From the NCBI GenBank assembly GCA_018350325.1, contig JAEVLN010000012.1, positions 2,315,991 through 2,379,990 of the forward strand: 64,000 nucleotides of DNA, written 5' to 3'. This stretch comes from Globodera rostochiensis (lineage: Eukaryota; Nematoda; Chromadorea; Rhabditida; Heteroderidae). Position numbers and translations under genes: made by a program. The notes beneath the pieces are model-generated. The model did no database searches. It saw only the letters and a program-made list of their open reading frames with translations, and was not told where the DNA came from. Below are positions 25,534-37,353 of the stretch, in pieces. Numbering within the stretch: the first letter of the stretch is position 1; every line of letters starts with the position of its first letter.

Positions 25534-27255
25534 GAGGAAGGCGCTTGCCGAAGAAAGGCGGCCGTAAAAGGACGGGAACCGCCGTAATTTGACGCTAATT
25601 TTGTGTAATTATAACTTTTTGCGCCAATTTGGCCATCCCAAAATAAATAATTGCATATAAATGAGCACAAAACAATCGCAAATCGGCGGCCATTCATTCC
25701 TTCCGCTTACAAATTAGAGTTGTGATAAGAACTTCTTCTGTAAATAGCAAATATTTGCTCAAAACTGCTGAATAATTAATTGAATGATGTGAATGTGTAA
25801 TTAATTCCTTCCCATTCATTCATTCATTTCGACTTCAATTTAATTATTATGGCACTGAAAAGTTTTGAATGAAATGAACGCCCCCGCCGGCGGTGGCTGC
25901 TGAAAATGCGTTCATTTCCATTTGCCCCCCGGCGCCAGCAGCAACCAGCCACGTTTTGTCCTTGACATTGGCCGCTTTTTCCGAGCCTCGCCCGGCCTTT
26001 GGACTGAGCGAAGGCAAAAAGAGCAAAAGTTTCGGTCACTCCCTCCAAAACCCCCCCCAATTTCATTATAATATTTTTTGTTGGATTTGTGCAATTAAAT
26101 TTCGATGCGGCCAAATTGACGTGCGATTAAAAAAGTCATTCAAATTCCTTTCCCCCATTAATTACCTAATTAGTCTTGTGCCTTTAATCATTCATTTTTC
26201 CAATGTTTTGTTCCGCCAAATTTGTCAACAGCACCAATCTTTGCTTATCGGCCTTCCAATTTCCAAAATACGCAATTGAACGCTTTTGGATGAGAATTAT
26301 TTTGAATAATTATTGAAACAGAATGTGTTAATTAATTGTTACGTTAATGTCCAAAAAGGTGTTGAACCAGTTTTTTCATTCACTTTAGGTAATTTGTCAC
26401 CCTAAACTTTGAGCCATTTCGAGATTGGGGGGGGGGGAATGATTGTGACATGTGCTCCGATGATTTGGCGAGCGGTCTGGTCATGCACTTTAATTTAAAA
26501 AGGGTGATAATCACAAGTTTAAACTAAAAAACGAAACCATTCGTTCACCCGACTAAAATTATACTCCTAATTTGGCATCCGCCGCCGCGGGGGGGGGGCG
26601 GGCCATAAAAGGATTTGTGTCGGACATTCCATCCCCCCCCCGGGGGGTATTTATGTTGTTATATTTATTTCCTCCTCCTCATTTAATCGGGCAAAATTCC
26701 CTCCCTCCCCGGAGGGCATAAACCTCACAGAGAGGGCCCTTTGAAGCTTTTCACGACGGAACCATTGGCATTTCTGTTGCAAAAAGCCCGGCATAAAATG
26801 TAACCAAAAAACCATGCCACCCACCAAAACGGCCAAGGTTAAAAAAAACTGATCGCAAAACAATCGTACCATACGAATGAATGTACAATTTATTGGGACC
26901 ACCAATCACTCACTCAGTTCAAATAAATGCGTAGAGCACACAGCTCAATTGATTATGATGATTACGACGAACGTGTCCCCCCCCCTCTTTCACATTCACA
27001 TGGAGGTTTAATTGGTTGTGAAGAATGCCAAATTAACCAAAAATGAACTCTTTCTCTCTAATTAATGTTTGTTTTTTCTTCGATCAAAAGTCATCCTTTT
27101 TAGTTTTTGCATTGAAATTTCTGCAAAAAAAGCACAAACCCCAAATACACACACAAACACGCAATATATATTCATATATAAACGCTCAAATAACAATTTT
27201 TATCATAATATTTCCAAAAAGGCCACTTCGGTGTGGTGAAAAATGTGTGGGACAG
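25534..27255. other. Intergenic region with one weak small-ORF candidate
   Basis: Mostly AT-rich with G/C runs (26427-26436, 26588-26596, 26633-26642, 26976-26983). A minus-strand ORF at 26905-26651 (84 residues) carries one hydrophobic segment (FFLTLAVLVGGMVFWLHFM), but nothing else supports it. No other gene recognised. Confidence 0.4.
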
Positions 27256-27585
27256 ATGGACTCGGCCACTAATCTGATCCAATTTCCTTTTCGCGATTTG
27301 ATGAAAGGCAACAAACTTGATTTTAACGTCTTTAATCTAATTAAATTGTTTGAGCATTTATTGTCACGGTTGAAGGTTAAATAAGAATCACAAATCATAG
27401 AACTTCCAAATGTCCCAATTTTGTTAAGGAACTTTTAAATTCTTAGGCCAAAGTATCGGATTGTTTGATGGCAACGATTGTGGATGGCGGAAAGTTGAGC
27501 GACCTTGGCATTGGCACTGTTGTTGAGCCGATTATTTCGAATAAAAATGCCTCCGCTGGCGGCGGTGGACGGAGGAAAAAGAAAA
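27256..27585 (+). CDS. Two short coding exons upstream of PNP, separate small gene or PNP N-terminal extension
   Basis: Exon 1 is 27256-27375 (MDSATNLIQFPFRDLM to HLLSRLK) and exon 2 is 27447-27585 (AKVSDCLMATIVDGG to GGGGRRKKK). The first Met follows an AG directly (GACAG then ATG), as at a trans-splice acceptor. Exon 2 ends with one spare base that joins in frame to the acceptor at 27737, 11 bases before the PNP Met, giving Ile-Gln-Phe-Asp-Met. This would add about 90 residues to PNP. If exon 2 is not spliced there, it reads on to a stop at 27707. I do not recognise this segment. Confidence 0.5.
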
Positions 27586-27748
27586 GTATAAAATGGAAAC
27601 GGTTTAAGGAAATTGTTCCTTTTCACAATAAGATTTTTTGTTTCTTTAAATTAATGAATAATAAAAATAGTAAAATAATTAAATTAAAAAGTTGGACTGT
27701 TACATAAATACGTTTTGATGGAATTTCACTCTTTCAGTTCAATTCGAC

Positions 27749-29066
27749 ATGGGCCAAGCGGCGGACAGTTCGTCTGAGGCAGTGCCACCGCCAACCAACA
27801 ACAATTCCATTCAGAACATCGAATGGGATCGTCAAAAAGGCGATGTCGAGTGAGTTGAATGGCATTTGCTTTTTGAGCTTTCCGATCACAATCAGTCCAA
27901 CCAACTTCGACCATTTGATCCGACTGAGTGAACTTGTCCGTGCGATGGCAAACCTTCGGGGGCAGACTCCCAAATTTGGCATTATTTGTGGCTCCGGGTT
28001 GGGTGCACTCGCTGACCAGATGGACGAGGCCCGGATACTGCCGTTTTCGGAGGTTCCCGGCTTTCCGAAGCCGAGTGTGGTCGGACATAAAGGTGTGTGA
28101 GGGTAACTTTTCAACGATTTCCGATAGTTTTGAATTTAATCCGGCCTTCAACTTTTGTCTTTTTTTTCCAGGAAATTTGCTCTTTGGTCACATTAGGGGG
28201 CAATTGTGCGTGTGTCTTCAAGGGCGTTTCCACCCCTACGAGCACAACATGGACATGGCATTGGTCGGTCGTCTCCGTTTGATGTTCTTCCAATTCCAAT
28301 ACAAACATTTCACACTTTTCAGTGTGCGATGCCCGTCCGTCTGATGGCGTTGCTTGGAGTCCGTACAATTATTGTATCAAATGCGGCCGGCGGTCTCAAC
28401 GGAGAGTTCCAAATGGGCGACCTTATGGTCATCAAAGACCACATCTTCATGCCTGGACTGTCCGGGTGGGTCGACGGGGGGGGGGGACTTTCCATTGCTT
28501 AAACGGGTTTGACAGACTTTGTTCAGACACTCGCCACTGATTGGACTCACCGACCCGCGCTTTGGGTCGCGTTTTGTCTCATTGCACAATGCCTACGACA
28601 AAGAATTAAGGTCATTTGGGTGGAGGGCGTTTGGTTGTGTTGCAGTCCTTTAATGAGAAGCTTTTTCAGGAAAAAGGCGGTGGCTTTGGGCCGAAAAATG
28701 AATGTGCCGCTGCGAGAGGGCGTTTACGTGATGAACTCGGGCCCCCAATACGAAACGGCCGCAGAATGCTCGTTGATCGCTCGAATGGGCGGAGACGCCG
28801 TTGGTAAGTGCCGTTTAGAGGAGGGCACTTTTTAAGCGTTGAATGTTCGTCCGTTCCCAGGAATGTCCACGTGCCATGAAGTGACGGTGGCACGGCAGTG
28901 CGGAATGCGTGTGTTCGGCTTCTCGTTGATCACCAACTGCGTCAGTGTGGACCCGGACGAACCAGTAGAGGTTTCCCATGAGGAAGTGCTCGAAGTGGCA
29001 GCAAAAGGGGGTGCCATAGCATCGCAATGGATTGCAGAACTTATTGCACAATTGGGCGACGAATAG
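27749..29066 (+). CDS. PNP: Purine nucleoside phosphorylase (trimeric class)
   Basis: Cytosolic purine-salvage enzyme: (deoxy)inosine or guanosine plus phosphate gives free base plus (deoxy)ribose-1-phosphate. Seven exons: 27749-27849, 27896-28092, 28172-28263, 28323-28465, 28527-28610, 28670-28803, 28861-29066; 318 residues. Motifs in order: [10 protein letters not shown] (phosphate loop), GRFHPYEH (phosphate/ribose site), [47 protein letters not shown] (purine-site Glu region), VGMSTCHEV and VFGFSLITN. The frame between exons 5 and 6 needs the acceptor at 28669 rather than the nearer one at 28645. Length and motif order match animal PNPs, apart from a Ser/Pro/Asn-rich N-terminus of about 45 residues. 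Intron 4 carries a G-run. Confidence 0.96.
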
Positions 29067-29624
29067 TGAGACGATGAACGGAGGCAGAAGACGTCCAATG
29101 ACCAGCGAATCCACCGCAATTTTGAGATTATAGAAATTTTTATGTAAATATTTCATCGAATAAAGTCCAACGTGCAGTTTTGTTTCTTTTAGTATCTGCG
29201 AGATTTAAGCCCGTCCTTGAATGGCAAGGACAATCCTTGAAAAGCTATCTTTAAAATAGATCCTTATTTTAAGGATGCCCTCGAAAATGAGAATTTGGCG
29301 CGAGTGTTGAAAATTTTAGAAAATCAGTAAATTTGATTATTGTTAAAATTAGAAAATGCTGCTAACTAAATTCGTAAAATTTTCTTTTGACGGAGGACCT
29401 CCCAAAATGCTTTCAAACAAACCAAAACGTTGTCCATTCACAATAAATGAAAGGATTTGGGACAAAAAAAACGCTTCTTAGACCAATTAATCAATCAATT
29501 CAAATTAAAACAAAAACATAAACAGATACAGCAAAAATGAAGTAAGGAAAAATTACTTGTGAGACCAATAAATATGCTTCTTAGGTGGAAGGAAGAATCC
29601 ATTCGTTCATTTGGCACTTTCCTT
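29067..29624. other. PNP-RIF1 convergent intergenic region
   Basis: 558 bases of AT-rich DNA between two convergent genes. An AATAAA at 29159-29164 probably serves PNP. Nothing else recognised. Confidence 0.6.
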
Positions 29625-32600
29625 TTACTGGTGATTCTCTCCTTCAACTGGAACCGTTGCAGCCGTCACATCATCGAGTGCCGCCAATTCCTCCGCGACT
29701 ACGTCCAACATTCGTTTCTTCGACTCCTCCAACAACGACTCCATCTCGCGCCTCAATTTGTCGTGCTGCTCGTCCAACTTCTGCTTAATGCGCGCAAACA
29801 CCTCAGATCTGCCGTTCTTCGCCTGTAGCTCTTGCCCATATTCTGCCGTTTTGCATGGCGAGACCTTTTCTTAAATGCATTCAAATTAATTTTATCTTAC
29901 AAATTAGTTACTTTTAATCTTATTGAAGTAATTATTACAAAAATACGCGCACGCAGTCTTGTCGTCTTACCCGGAATCGGCAGGAGTTGCCTTGCGGATT
30001 TGGACCAGCGCGTTGGAGTGGCACCCGCTGACCGACCCGCGCTGCCAATAGGCCACGCTTGTCCGAATGCTTTCATCGGTCGTTTGGCCGGCGAATCAGC
30101 CACTGAGCTAGCGGTGCTTTCGTCGAGAGACTCGAGATGCTAAAGAGAAGTTTCAAAAAATGAATAAAAATGTGCCGATTTTAAACTTTAATCTTCAACG
30201 ACGTACTCGTTTCGGATACGGAGACGAAGAAAAAGATCGGCCAAGACGGGTTTTGTCATGCGGAGGTTCAACTTCTTTGAATTGTACGCGTCGTGTCTAA
30301 ATCCCTTTTGTCGAAATATAAATAATCAAACGCCGATTAAATTGCAATCCACCCACCTTTTTGAAGTTGGCACCAGGTGAGTCCATCTTGCGCAGGATGC
30401 TCGACGGTGTGTGTGGCAAAAATTTAGGACTCCTCGACATTTTTGGTGGCGATCCGTTCTCTGTCCCTTTCGTTGGAGTCTGAACAGATGTTGCCGTCGT
30501 TGATGGTTCGGCATTATCCTCTATCACTTGACCACCTTCCGTTGGTTCTTCGACCAACTCGATCTCATTAGCTTCCCAAATCTCTTCCAATGCGTCCGCC
30601 TCTTTACCGCTCACATCCTCCATTAGTGCTTCTTCTTTGTCTTCCTCACCCTTCTCCGTCTCTTCCATTGACAACTCCGCCTTCTTTCCCTCTTCTCCCT
30701 TCTCTTCTTTCTCTGCTTCTTCCCCTGTCTTCATTGTTTCTTGTTCGTCTTTGCCTTCCTTTTCCACTTTTTCCTCCTCTTCTTTATCCCCATTATCCTC
30801 TACTTTCTTCTCTTCTTCTACCTCTTTCTCCGCTTCTTTTTCTTCTTCTTCTCCCCCCTTCCCTGTTTCTTGTTCCTCACTTTTCCTCGTTTCTTCCTCA
30901 TCTTCTCTTTCGTTCAATTCCTCTTCAACGTTCTCCTCTTTATCCGCTACTTTCGTTTCTTCTCCCTTGCTCACTGTTTCTTCCGTCCATTTTCCCTCCT
31001 TCTCCATTTCTTCTTTCTCTGCTTCTTCCTTTCCTTCTTGAGACTGTTTCCTTTCTTCCTCTTTCTTCTCCGTTCTTTTCTCATCTTCCCACTCTTTTTG
31101 CTGTTCATCAATCTCAAGTCCAGATGTTGTCCCATCCTCTCCATAACCACACGTATTCATTTGCTGTTCATCTGCGCAACTTTCCAATAACGATTTTATC
31201 TTATCTTCGGCATCTAACATGGTGCTGCTGCTGCAAGTTTGGTCAACATCAATTGATCGTTGGGACTGGAAATATAACAAATTTATTTACATTCTTTAAG
31301 CAATATAAATGAATATTTGTTATAATAAGTCACTCACTTCCGGATACAAAGTGAATTCAATGTCTTCTTGCGGCTGAATCATCGACTCAATGCACGCTGA
31401 CGTTGCAGCAATGCTATACCCGTCGAATTGTTTATTTTTCCATTCATTCAACGACTCCTTCAACTTGTCAGTGTATTTGCCATAGGTTGAAGCTTTTTCC
31501 ACAATTTGGGAAACAATCGAATCGATTTGAAGTTTTTTGAACGTGCGCTAAAATTTGTAATTAAACAACCATCATAACATTTATGATACAGTCTGTTTTC
31601 TAGGGCATTCAGCAGCACAAAATTACATAATTCGCTGAAAATTGTAAAAAACGTACCAATAAAGTTTCGTTCGGAAGTGTGCTTTCCTTAAGCCATGCAT
31701 CAAATTGGGCAAGGAACAGCGTCTGCTGGGCAGCGCAGTCATCGTCAGCCAATTTAGTCGTAATTTTCTCCAGAACAGCACACATCAGATTGGAAATTCG
31801 TTCACTGAGGCTGTCTAAAACAAGAACTTTACCAAAAAAACTCTCCAAAAATGAGCTCTATGAACGACCAATGGCAAACGATCAAAAAGCACCTCTGTCC
31901 GCTGCATCGACGCACCTCTGGTCACAGTGCCGAATGCATTGGACGGCGAACACGGAGTGATCTTTGACAATTTGCGGGTCGTTGAAGCAGCAAAATCCGG
32001 GCTCGTCTTAAGCATGCATTAAAAGCTGAGGGTTTGGGAACTCACTTAACAGAGCGGGCGACTCACTTAAGAGAGACTCCAGCAAGTCGATCAGACGCAC
32101 TTTAAAGTGCGCATTATCGTTCCATTTGTGCTGAGCATAAGTGCTCTTCTCCAACTTTTGGTTCATAACGAAGAACACATGCGTCGTCGGCTCTAACTGC
32201 TTGGAGACTTCCGAGAAAATGCTGTCAAACTTTGCAATTGACCTCAAAAAGTTCGGACTTCCGCCAACACAAAAGCGCATGAAAGAATGGGCAATCTGAA
32301 AATTGGAAATGCCAATACGAAGGTTTGGTGTCTGATGATGATGACTAACGTCTTCAAACTCGGCCACCAGCCGAGGACCCAACGAGTTGCAGCAAGTCCA
32401 CCAACAATCGAACACTTCCGACGAAATCTCTACCGGCAATTTCTTGTACCGCAAAGCCGTCATGATCAACTGCAAACGCGACTGATTAACGCGCGAGCCT
32501 TAAGGTTGAGCAACAAAAAAAAAATTTCCAAAAACAATTAAAGCCGACTTTTGTCACGAGGCATTTCCACCGAAGTCCAAGTGGGATCCTTGGCAAAAAT

Positions 32601-33241
32601 CGTTACAATCGCTTTCCACGCTCGATAAGCTTCTTTGATGGTGAGCACATTGTTCGATTTGATGGCCAACGAGAAAATGGACACACAGCTATTGGTCGTC
32701 TCGGTGGATCGCAATACTTGCTGAAAAAAACATTTTATTTAATTTAAAAAAAAATTAAATTATTTAAATCTTATCCCTTAACCAAACCTTTCCAAGTATT
32801 TTTAGCGCAATTCCCCACGCTTCCATAGCCTTTGGACCAATTTCCGAATGGTTCTTTATGCATTCCTTTGCGATATTCAGCCCGTCTTTGAGCAGCCAAG
32901 CGCACAATTTGTCATAATGCACTTGTCCAATGTCAAAATTGAGGTCGACAAACAGTTTGATGAACTGGTTATAACACCATTGTTCAGCGTTCGGATTTCC
33001 CAACGATTCAAACACATCTTTAACAAATTGGATAGTCCATTCACTGTTGGTGATCTTCGGATTCAAATGCTCGTCGTGACTGAAATTTTAAAGTTAAAAT
33101 TGAGTGGGGCGACCATCGGATAGAAAAGTAAGAAGGATACCTGAATGCTTGCTCGTAACAACGCAATCTCTCATCGAAGTCATACAGATTCCTTAGTTTT
33201 GAGAGAATAGTAACAACTTCCATTTGTATTTCTTTATCCAA
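29625..33241 (-). CDS. RIF1: RIF1 homologue (replication timing / PP1 adaptor)
   Basis: Chromatin protein that recruits PP1 phosphatase to oppose origin firing. First exons are 33241-33141 and 33079-32788. The N-terminal alpha-solenoid has family signatures: IKEAYRAWKAIVTIFAKDP followed, after an intron, by SRLQLIMTAL, and VFDCWWTCCNSLGPRLVAEF. A large exon, about 31280-30357, encodes a strongly acidic Glu/Lys low-complexity region of about 200 residues and ends TPSSILRKMDSPGANFKK. The next exon opens TRRVQFKEVEPP. SILR-K and RVQF, 16 residues apart, are the two PP1-docking motifs in the order seen in metazoan RIF1. The C-terminus is a basic linker and a coiled coil (FARIKQKLDEQHDKLRREM) ending GENHQ. 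Much shorter than vertebrate RIF1. A second in-frame Met at 33223 may be the start. Confidence 0.82.
30590..31130 (-). repeat. Glu/Lys codon-rich low-complexity stretch in RIF1
   Basis: Degenerate GAG/GAA/AAG-rich DNA (CTTCTTCTC-rich on the plus strand) encoding about 180 mostly Glu and Lys residues. It produces long open frames on both strands; only the minus-strand frame joins RIF1 exons. Confidence 0.85.
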
Positions 33242-33646
33242 AAAGGGTAATTTACTTTAGGGCAACCCTTTTATTCGCCTAAAGAAAAAAAGTAAACTAT
33301 TCATAATACTTTTCGAATCAAACCATTTTTAAGAGGGACCCGAAATCAAAGTTTGGAAATTGGACATGGAATTTTTTTTAATAAAAAATATGTAAAAAAT
33401 TGGATTAAGTAAAACACACAAGAAAATACTGTGGAGCTGGGATCCCGCCGGGATAAAAAGTCGTATGCCAGAGAGTAGATTTGAACCTGGCGCCATGAAA
33501 CAATTATGGCATTTATTATCCTTTTGCACTTTTCCCCGCTTGGGCTTTTTCCCGTTCGCCTTGGCACTTCTCTTTTTCCTTTTTTGACATTTGGCCGTTT
33601 GGACTTTTTACCATTTGGCACTTTAGGGCATATTCTTTCGATTCTG

Positions 33647-34380
33647 ATGCTTTGGTTCTTCTTCGAATTGGCAACAGTAGTCGTTGGGGCCATTTTGCCT
33701 ATGTTCCGGACTTGGAAGGTTTTAAAGAGTCGCAGGTCAAGGCAATTGGTTTGTGGAAATTCCTATATTTGGTAGATCAACTTTAGATGCGGTCATTAAG
33801 ATTCCACTCTCGAAATATTGGATTGTGTTCGCCTCGTGGGTTTCCCTCGAGTCTGTGGCCAACGTCTTTTCCTTGCCATATTTCATTCCGGCCTATCCTT
33901 TTCTGAAGTTTACTGTCGTTCTTTACACTTCCATATTTGGCTACGAGCAAATTTATCAAAAAGTAATTTCAAATAATTTGTTTTCAAATTTTCTGTTAAT
34001 TTAACCTCCAATTTTTAGTTCGTCAGTCCATTCCTTCAGGAATACGAACCAAACAAAGATGTTTTGATGGCTTCAGCGCAATTTTACGCGTCGAGAGCTA
34101 CCCAGCATGCGTTGACTTATGCTTGGAGTACGCTCACCTCTCACTCAACGCCAAGTAAATTACAAAAAAGAAAGACTCGAAAGAAAACAATTTCAAAGGG
34201 ACGAAGGCAATTGCGTCGACAAACGTTGACCAAAACCATTGCGAATTCCCTCCCGTCGTTAAAATTGTTGAATTCGAAGAACAGGAGGACTTTACTGAAC
34301 TCGAAGAGCCGGAAGAGCCTTTTGACGATTTGGATGCCGAATCCGATACCGAAATCGTAACTGACCCACAGACTCTCTAA
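33647..34380 (+). CDS. REEP1-4-type ER membrane-shaping protein (TB2/DP1/HVA22 family)
   Basis: Reticulon-like hairpin protein that shapes ER tubules and binds microtubules. Exons 33647-33735, 33776-33962, 34019-34154, 34199-34380; about 197 residues. The start gives MLWFFFELATVVVGAILP, aligning residue for residue in length with the REEP N-terminal hairpin up to KVLKS. Then come KYWIVFASWVSLESVANV (second hairpin), IPAYPFLKF, IFGYEQIYQKFVSPFLQEYE (family signature PFL) and an amphipathic segment (ASAQFYASRATQHALTYAW). The acidic tail (EFEEQEDFTELEEPEEPFDD) appears only if the 44-base intron 34155-34198 is removed; unspliced, the frame turns basic and stops at 34360. NUP35 starts 194 bases downstream. 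Confidence 0.88.
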
Positions 34381-34574
34381 TTTTATTTTTTGATGATCTC
34401 TCAAGACAATCAAAGTTGCTCATTCTTTTTCGTATAATGTGCGAGGATTTTTAAATTATTGCTTTAATTTTATTTTTCTCATATTTATGATGTTGGAGTT
34501 GGCTCACATTTCGATGCCATTTTATTTGATTTTTCCATCCGCCTGATTGCTTTTGTACTTCGATTTCCAGGAAA

Positions 34575-36287
34575 ATGTATGGTTCTGCTCAAAGTGTGAA
34601 TTCTCCTTGCTCAACTTTGTCTCAGACGGCACATTTTTTTAATGCTATTAGCGCAAACCCTTCGGCGCCTATTTCTCCCGTGGAAACCGTCACCGATTCG
34701 CACGACGTTCAATTTGCGCCAAATTTCCTTTTTGGCGCTCAGCAGGCTAACAATCGACGCAGCTTTGGCACTCCGGCAGCACGAAAAGTTCAGAGTCGGT
34801 TTGATATTGTTAGAAATTTTTAATTGTGTTAAAATGAGGTTTTTAGACTATGGGTCACCGGGCATCTTGAAAAGTCGTGAAATGGGTTCTGGTCCCGGCA
34901 AAAGTGTGCATTGGTCGCCCGTTCTTGTGAGAGAGCGTTCGAAATCGCCTGCCGACGAGAAGAAATTTTCCTCAGCTCGACAGGGGTCTCAAAATGGCAA
35001 AAATGCGACTTCGGCACTCTGGAACGGTCAGTAGAAAGGCAGCTTTTTGCTAAACGGCATATTTTTGCTTATTTTTTGAAAGCTTGACGGTGCCGATAGG
35101 CACCGCCCGGAAAAACAAATTTGTGTTACTTTGTTTTCTGAAATTTTTACTCTTTAAACCCATATGCCTTTGACGATAACGCCAAGAAATTATTATTAAG
35201 GTCCCCCTCTGCGTTCCCTAAACGAAGACGTGGTTGGCCCACCGGAGAAGTTGTTTCGGCCTGACAGACCTTCTTCGAACGATTTGGTTACGTCGGTTCA
35301 ACACAAATCCGGAGACCTTTCGGTGGACACAGTCTCTTCACCGGCGGAACTTAGGCATTGGAATGTTATGGAATCGGATGCGGTTGAAATGCAGGACGAA
35401 CAGCAACAGTTAGAGGATGAGGAGGAGAACTGCTACTGGGTGACGGTGTTTGGGTTTTCGTCTGACCAATTACAACACATTTTGGAGCTGTTTTCTCGAC
35501 ATGGGCACATAATGGCACAAAAGGTGCATCATCTCTTTATAGTTTTACTATAAAGTTAACTATTTATTCAGACTTCGAAGCATGGCAATTGGGTGCATAT
35601 TCGCTACTCATCTCCTGTCCATGCAAACCAGGCGCTTGTCAAAAATGCCAGCATTTTCCAAGGACAAATGATCGGCGTTGTTCCGTGCAAAGACCGCGTG
35701 AGTTTAAAAATCTGCTGACAGTTTAATTGTTGATTGACTTTAAGGAAGCGCTGGAGGAGGAGTCGGCACGCTCTCAGAACGCGCTTCCGCTCATCCCGCA
35801 ACATTCGAACGTCTCCGCTGCCCACGACCATTCTCAGAATGGCTCTTTGCTGCTGATGGACGACAGCTTTTCCCTCTTCAATGACTCGCGAATGGTCCCT
35901 TCCACGTCGCAGCATAAACCCAACAACAACAATCTTCCGAGGTCGAACAAATTATTTGTTTGTTTTTTGTATTTAATGTCTTTAGTCGGGCACGTCTCAG
36001 CATTTCGTCTCGGGCCGGGATGCGTCCGCTGAATGCCAGTGCCATTTCGGATAGTGCCGACCACAGTGTAAGTTGAAAAACACAGTTACAAATAAAATAT
36101 GAAGGACAATGTTAAAACTGTTAAAATGTTAAAGGTTTTTATCCTACCCTTTCTTTATTCGATTTCACGTATAAAGATGGACTTGAGCTTCCAACGTTCG
36201 GCGGCTGGTGGCGAAAATGATTCGTTTATGGGAAAATTGTGGACGATGCTTTCGAACGTGTCGACGGGGAGCAATGGGGGCGGTTGA
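34575..36287 (+). CDS. NUP35: Nucleoporin NUP35/NUP53 homologue
   Basis: Nuclear pore inner-ring component linking NUP93/NUP155 to the pore membrane. Seven exons: 34575-34794, 34847-35026, 35201-35523, 35572-35697, 35745-35941, 35986-36067, 36177-36287. Motifs: YGSPGILKS near the N-terminus, PPLRSLNEDVVGPPEKLF before the fold, and the MPPN RRM-like domain (CYWVTVFGFSSDQLQHILEL, GNWVHIRYSS, QALVKNASIFQGQMIGVVPC). Then a Ser/Asn-rich linker, GMRPLNAS, and a C-terminal amphipathic tail (DSFMGKLWTMLSN) comparable to the family's membrane-binding C-terminal helix, followed here by a short Gly/Ser extension. TTTCCAG lies four bases before the ATG, an acceptor placed as for trans-splicing downstream of REEP. 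Confidence 0.92.
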
Positions 36288-36862
36288 TTTGGCAGGCGAA
36301 TGGTTAAGAACGGAAATGAATTATTTTCGGACGGACAACTCGAAGAACTCCACAATTCCATCATAAAACGCTTCTTTCTTCCATCGATCTTCATTGCCAT
36401 CATAAAAAGTACATTTCATGCCTTTGTTTGTCGATCGGTTGTGTTTATTCGTTGGTTTCGGAGCCTAAAAAGAATAAATTTTTGTAATTTATTTAATTGT
36501 CTTTGGGACAAAGAGGAATTGTCGGATTTACTTTTCTCTTCCACATTTGAAAACGCTTTCCCGTGAGAATCGCTTGGGGGGTTTTGGGATAAACAAAAGA
36601 CGCCGCGCAATTCGATTATTTTATTCGATCAGAAAGTGGAAACAATCGGCAAATAGGAAAAAACCCTTGAACAACAATCTTTTGAAGCGACTTAAAAAAT
36701 CAGAGGAGAGCATTTATGTATGGATCTTTGTTCATTTTGTGGAAGGCCCGCAGGCGAGAGATGATGATGTTTGTTGAGCAATTTTCTTAAAATCAAAAGC
36801 AAAAACAATCGGCCAAATTTTGGATTTGTGCACAAAAAAAACTTTTAAAACATGAACAAAAA
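36288..36862. other. Intergenic region carrying one copy of a dispersed repeat
   Basis: 575 bases. Contains the repeat copy at 36540-36616. No gene recognised; ORFs are short and antisense to each other. Confidence 0.5.
36540..36616 (+). repeat. Dispersed repeat copy A (about 77 bp)
   Basis: From TCCACATTTGAAAACGCTTT to CGCCGCGCAATTCGAT. The same sequence recurs at 42568-42644 with only a short variable core (CTTGGGGGG versus CCGCTTGTG). Flanks differ. Confidence 0.85.
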
Positions 36863-37248
36863 TTAAAACGACATTCCAGAAAAAACCGCATCCTGTGCTT
36901 CTTTAAGCAATTTGTTAATTCGCGCGTCCCGCTCCTGAATCGTTTCATCCTTCTGCGCCAGTTGTTCATTTTTCTGCGCCAGTTGTTCATCCTTCTGCGC
37001 CAGTTGCTCTCGCAAAAGTTGAATTTCCCAACGTTGCGCCACACATTGAATCTTAATTTCAAATTAAGGCATTAATCAAAATGAAAAAAATCTCAAACTT
37101 CTTGTTGTATCCACTGTAACTGTCGCTCGACAACATTCTTATCGAAAACGAAGGAAACCCGGACCCCGGCCCACCGGACATGAAACGGGAGTGCATTCAC
37201 TAACTCAAAAAGAAGTTCAGGGGGGATATATCTTTTTTTGAGTTCCAT
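36863..37248 (-). CDS. Small coiled-coil protein with three near-identical heptads
   Basis: Two exons, 37248-37099 and 37051-36863, join in phase 0 to give 112 residues. The N-terminal half (RYIPPELLFELVNALPFHVR, then WAGVRVSFVFDKNVVERQL) looks like an F-box-type helical segment, but I cannot confirm it. The C-terminal half is a coiled coil containing QLAQKDE, QLAQKNE, QLAQKDE in a row (a 21-bp DNA repeat), followed by TIQERDARINKLLKEA. No signal peptide. Function unknown. It may belong to an expanded lineage-specific family. Confidence 0.55.
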
Positions 37249-37353
37249 AATCGGAAAGTTGTGACTGTGGGCTCTCCTATTCTCCTAGTAATTCTTATCG
37301 ATTACCCCCACCCCCCCCCCCCTCTTCATATTCCTCCAGTGCCCACGAAGGCC

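Noticed and set aside
26651..26905. Minus-strand 84-codon ORF with one hydrophobic segment
   Set aside because: No homology, no splice context; only the hydrophobic stretch argues for it. Mentioned in the intergenic entry but not called as a gene.
28646..28669. Earlier acceptor for PNP exon 6
   Set aside because: Using TTGCAG at 28645 adds eight residues that fit no PNP; the acceptor at 28669 restores alignment ([13 protein letters not shown]).
30590..31312. Plus-strand 240-codon Leu/Pro/Ser-rich ORF
   Set aside because: Antisense shadow of the Glu/Lys-coding RIF1 exon; no independent motif or exon structure.
33430..33510. tRNA-like B-box (GGTTCAAATC on the minus strand)
   Set aside because: No matching T-stem, no A-box at the right distance and no cloverleaf could be drawn.
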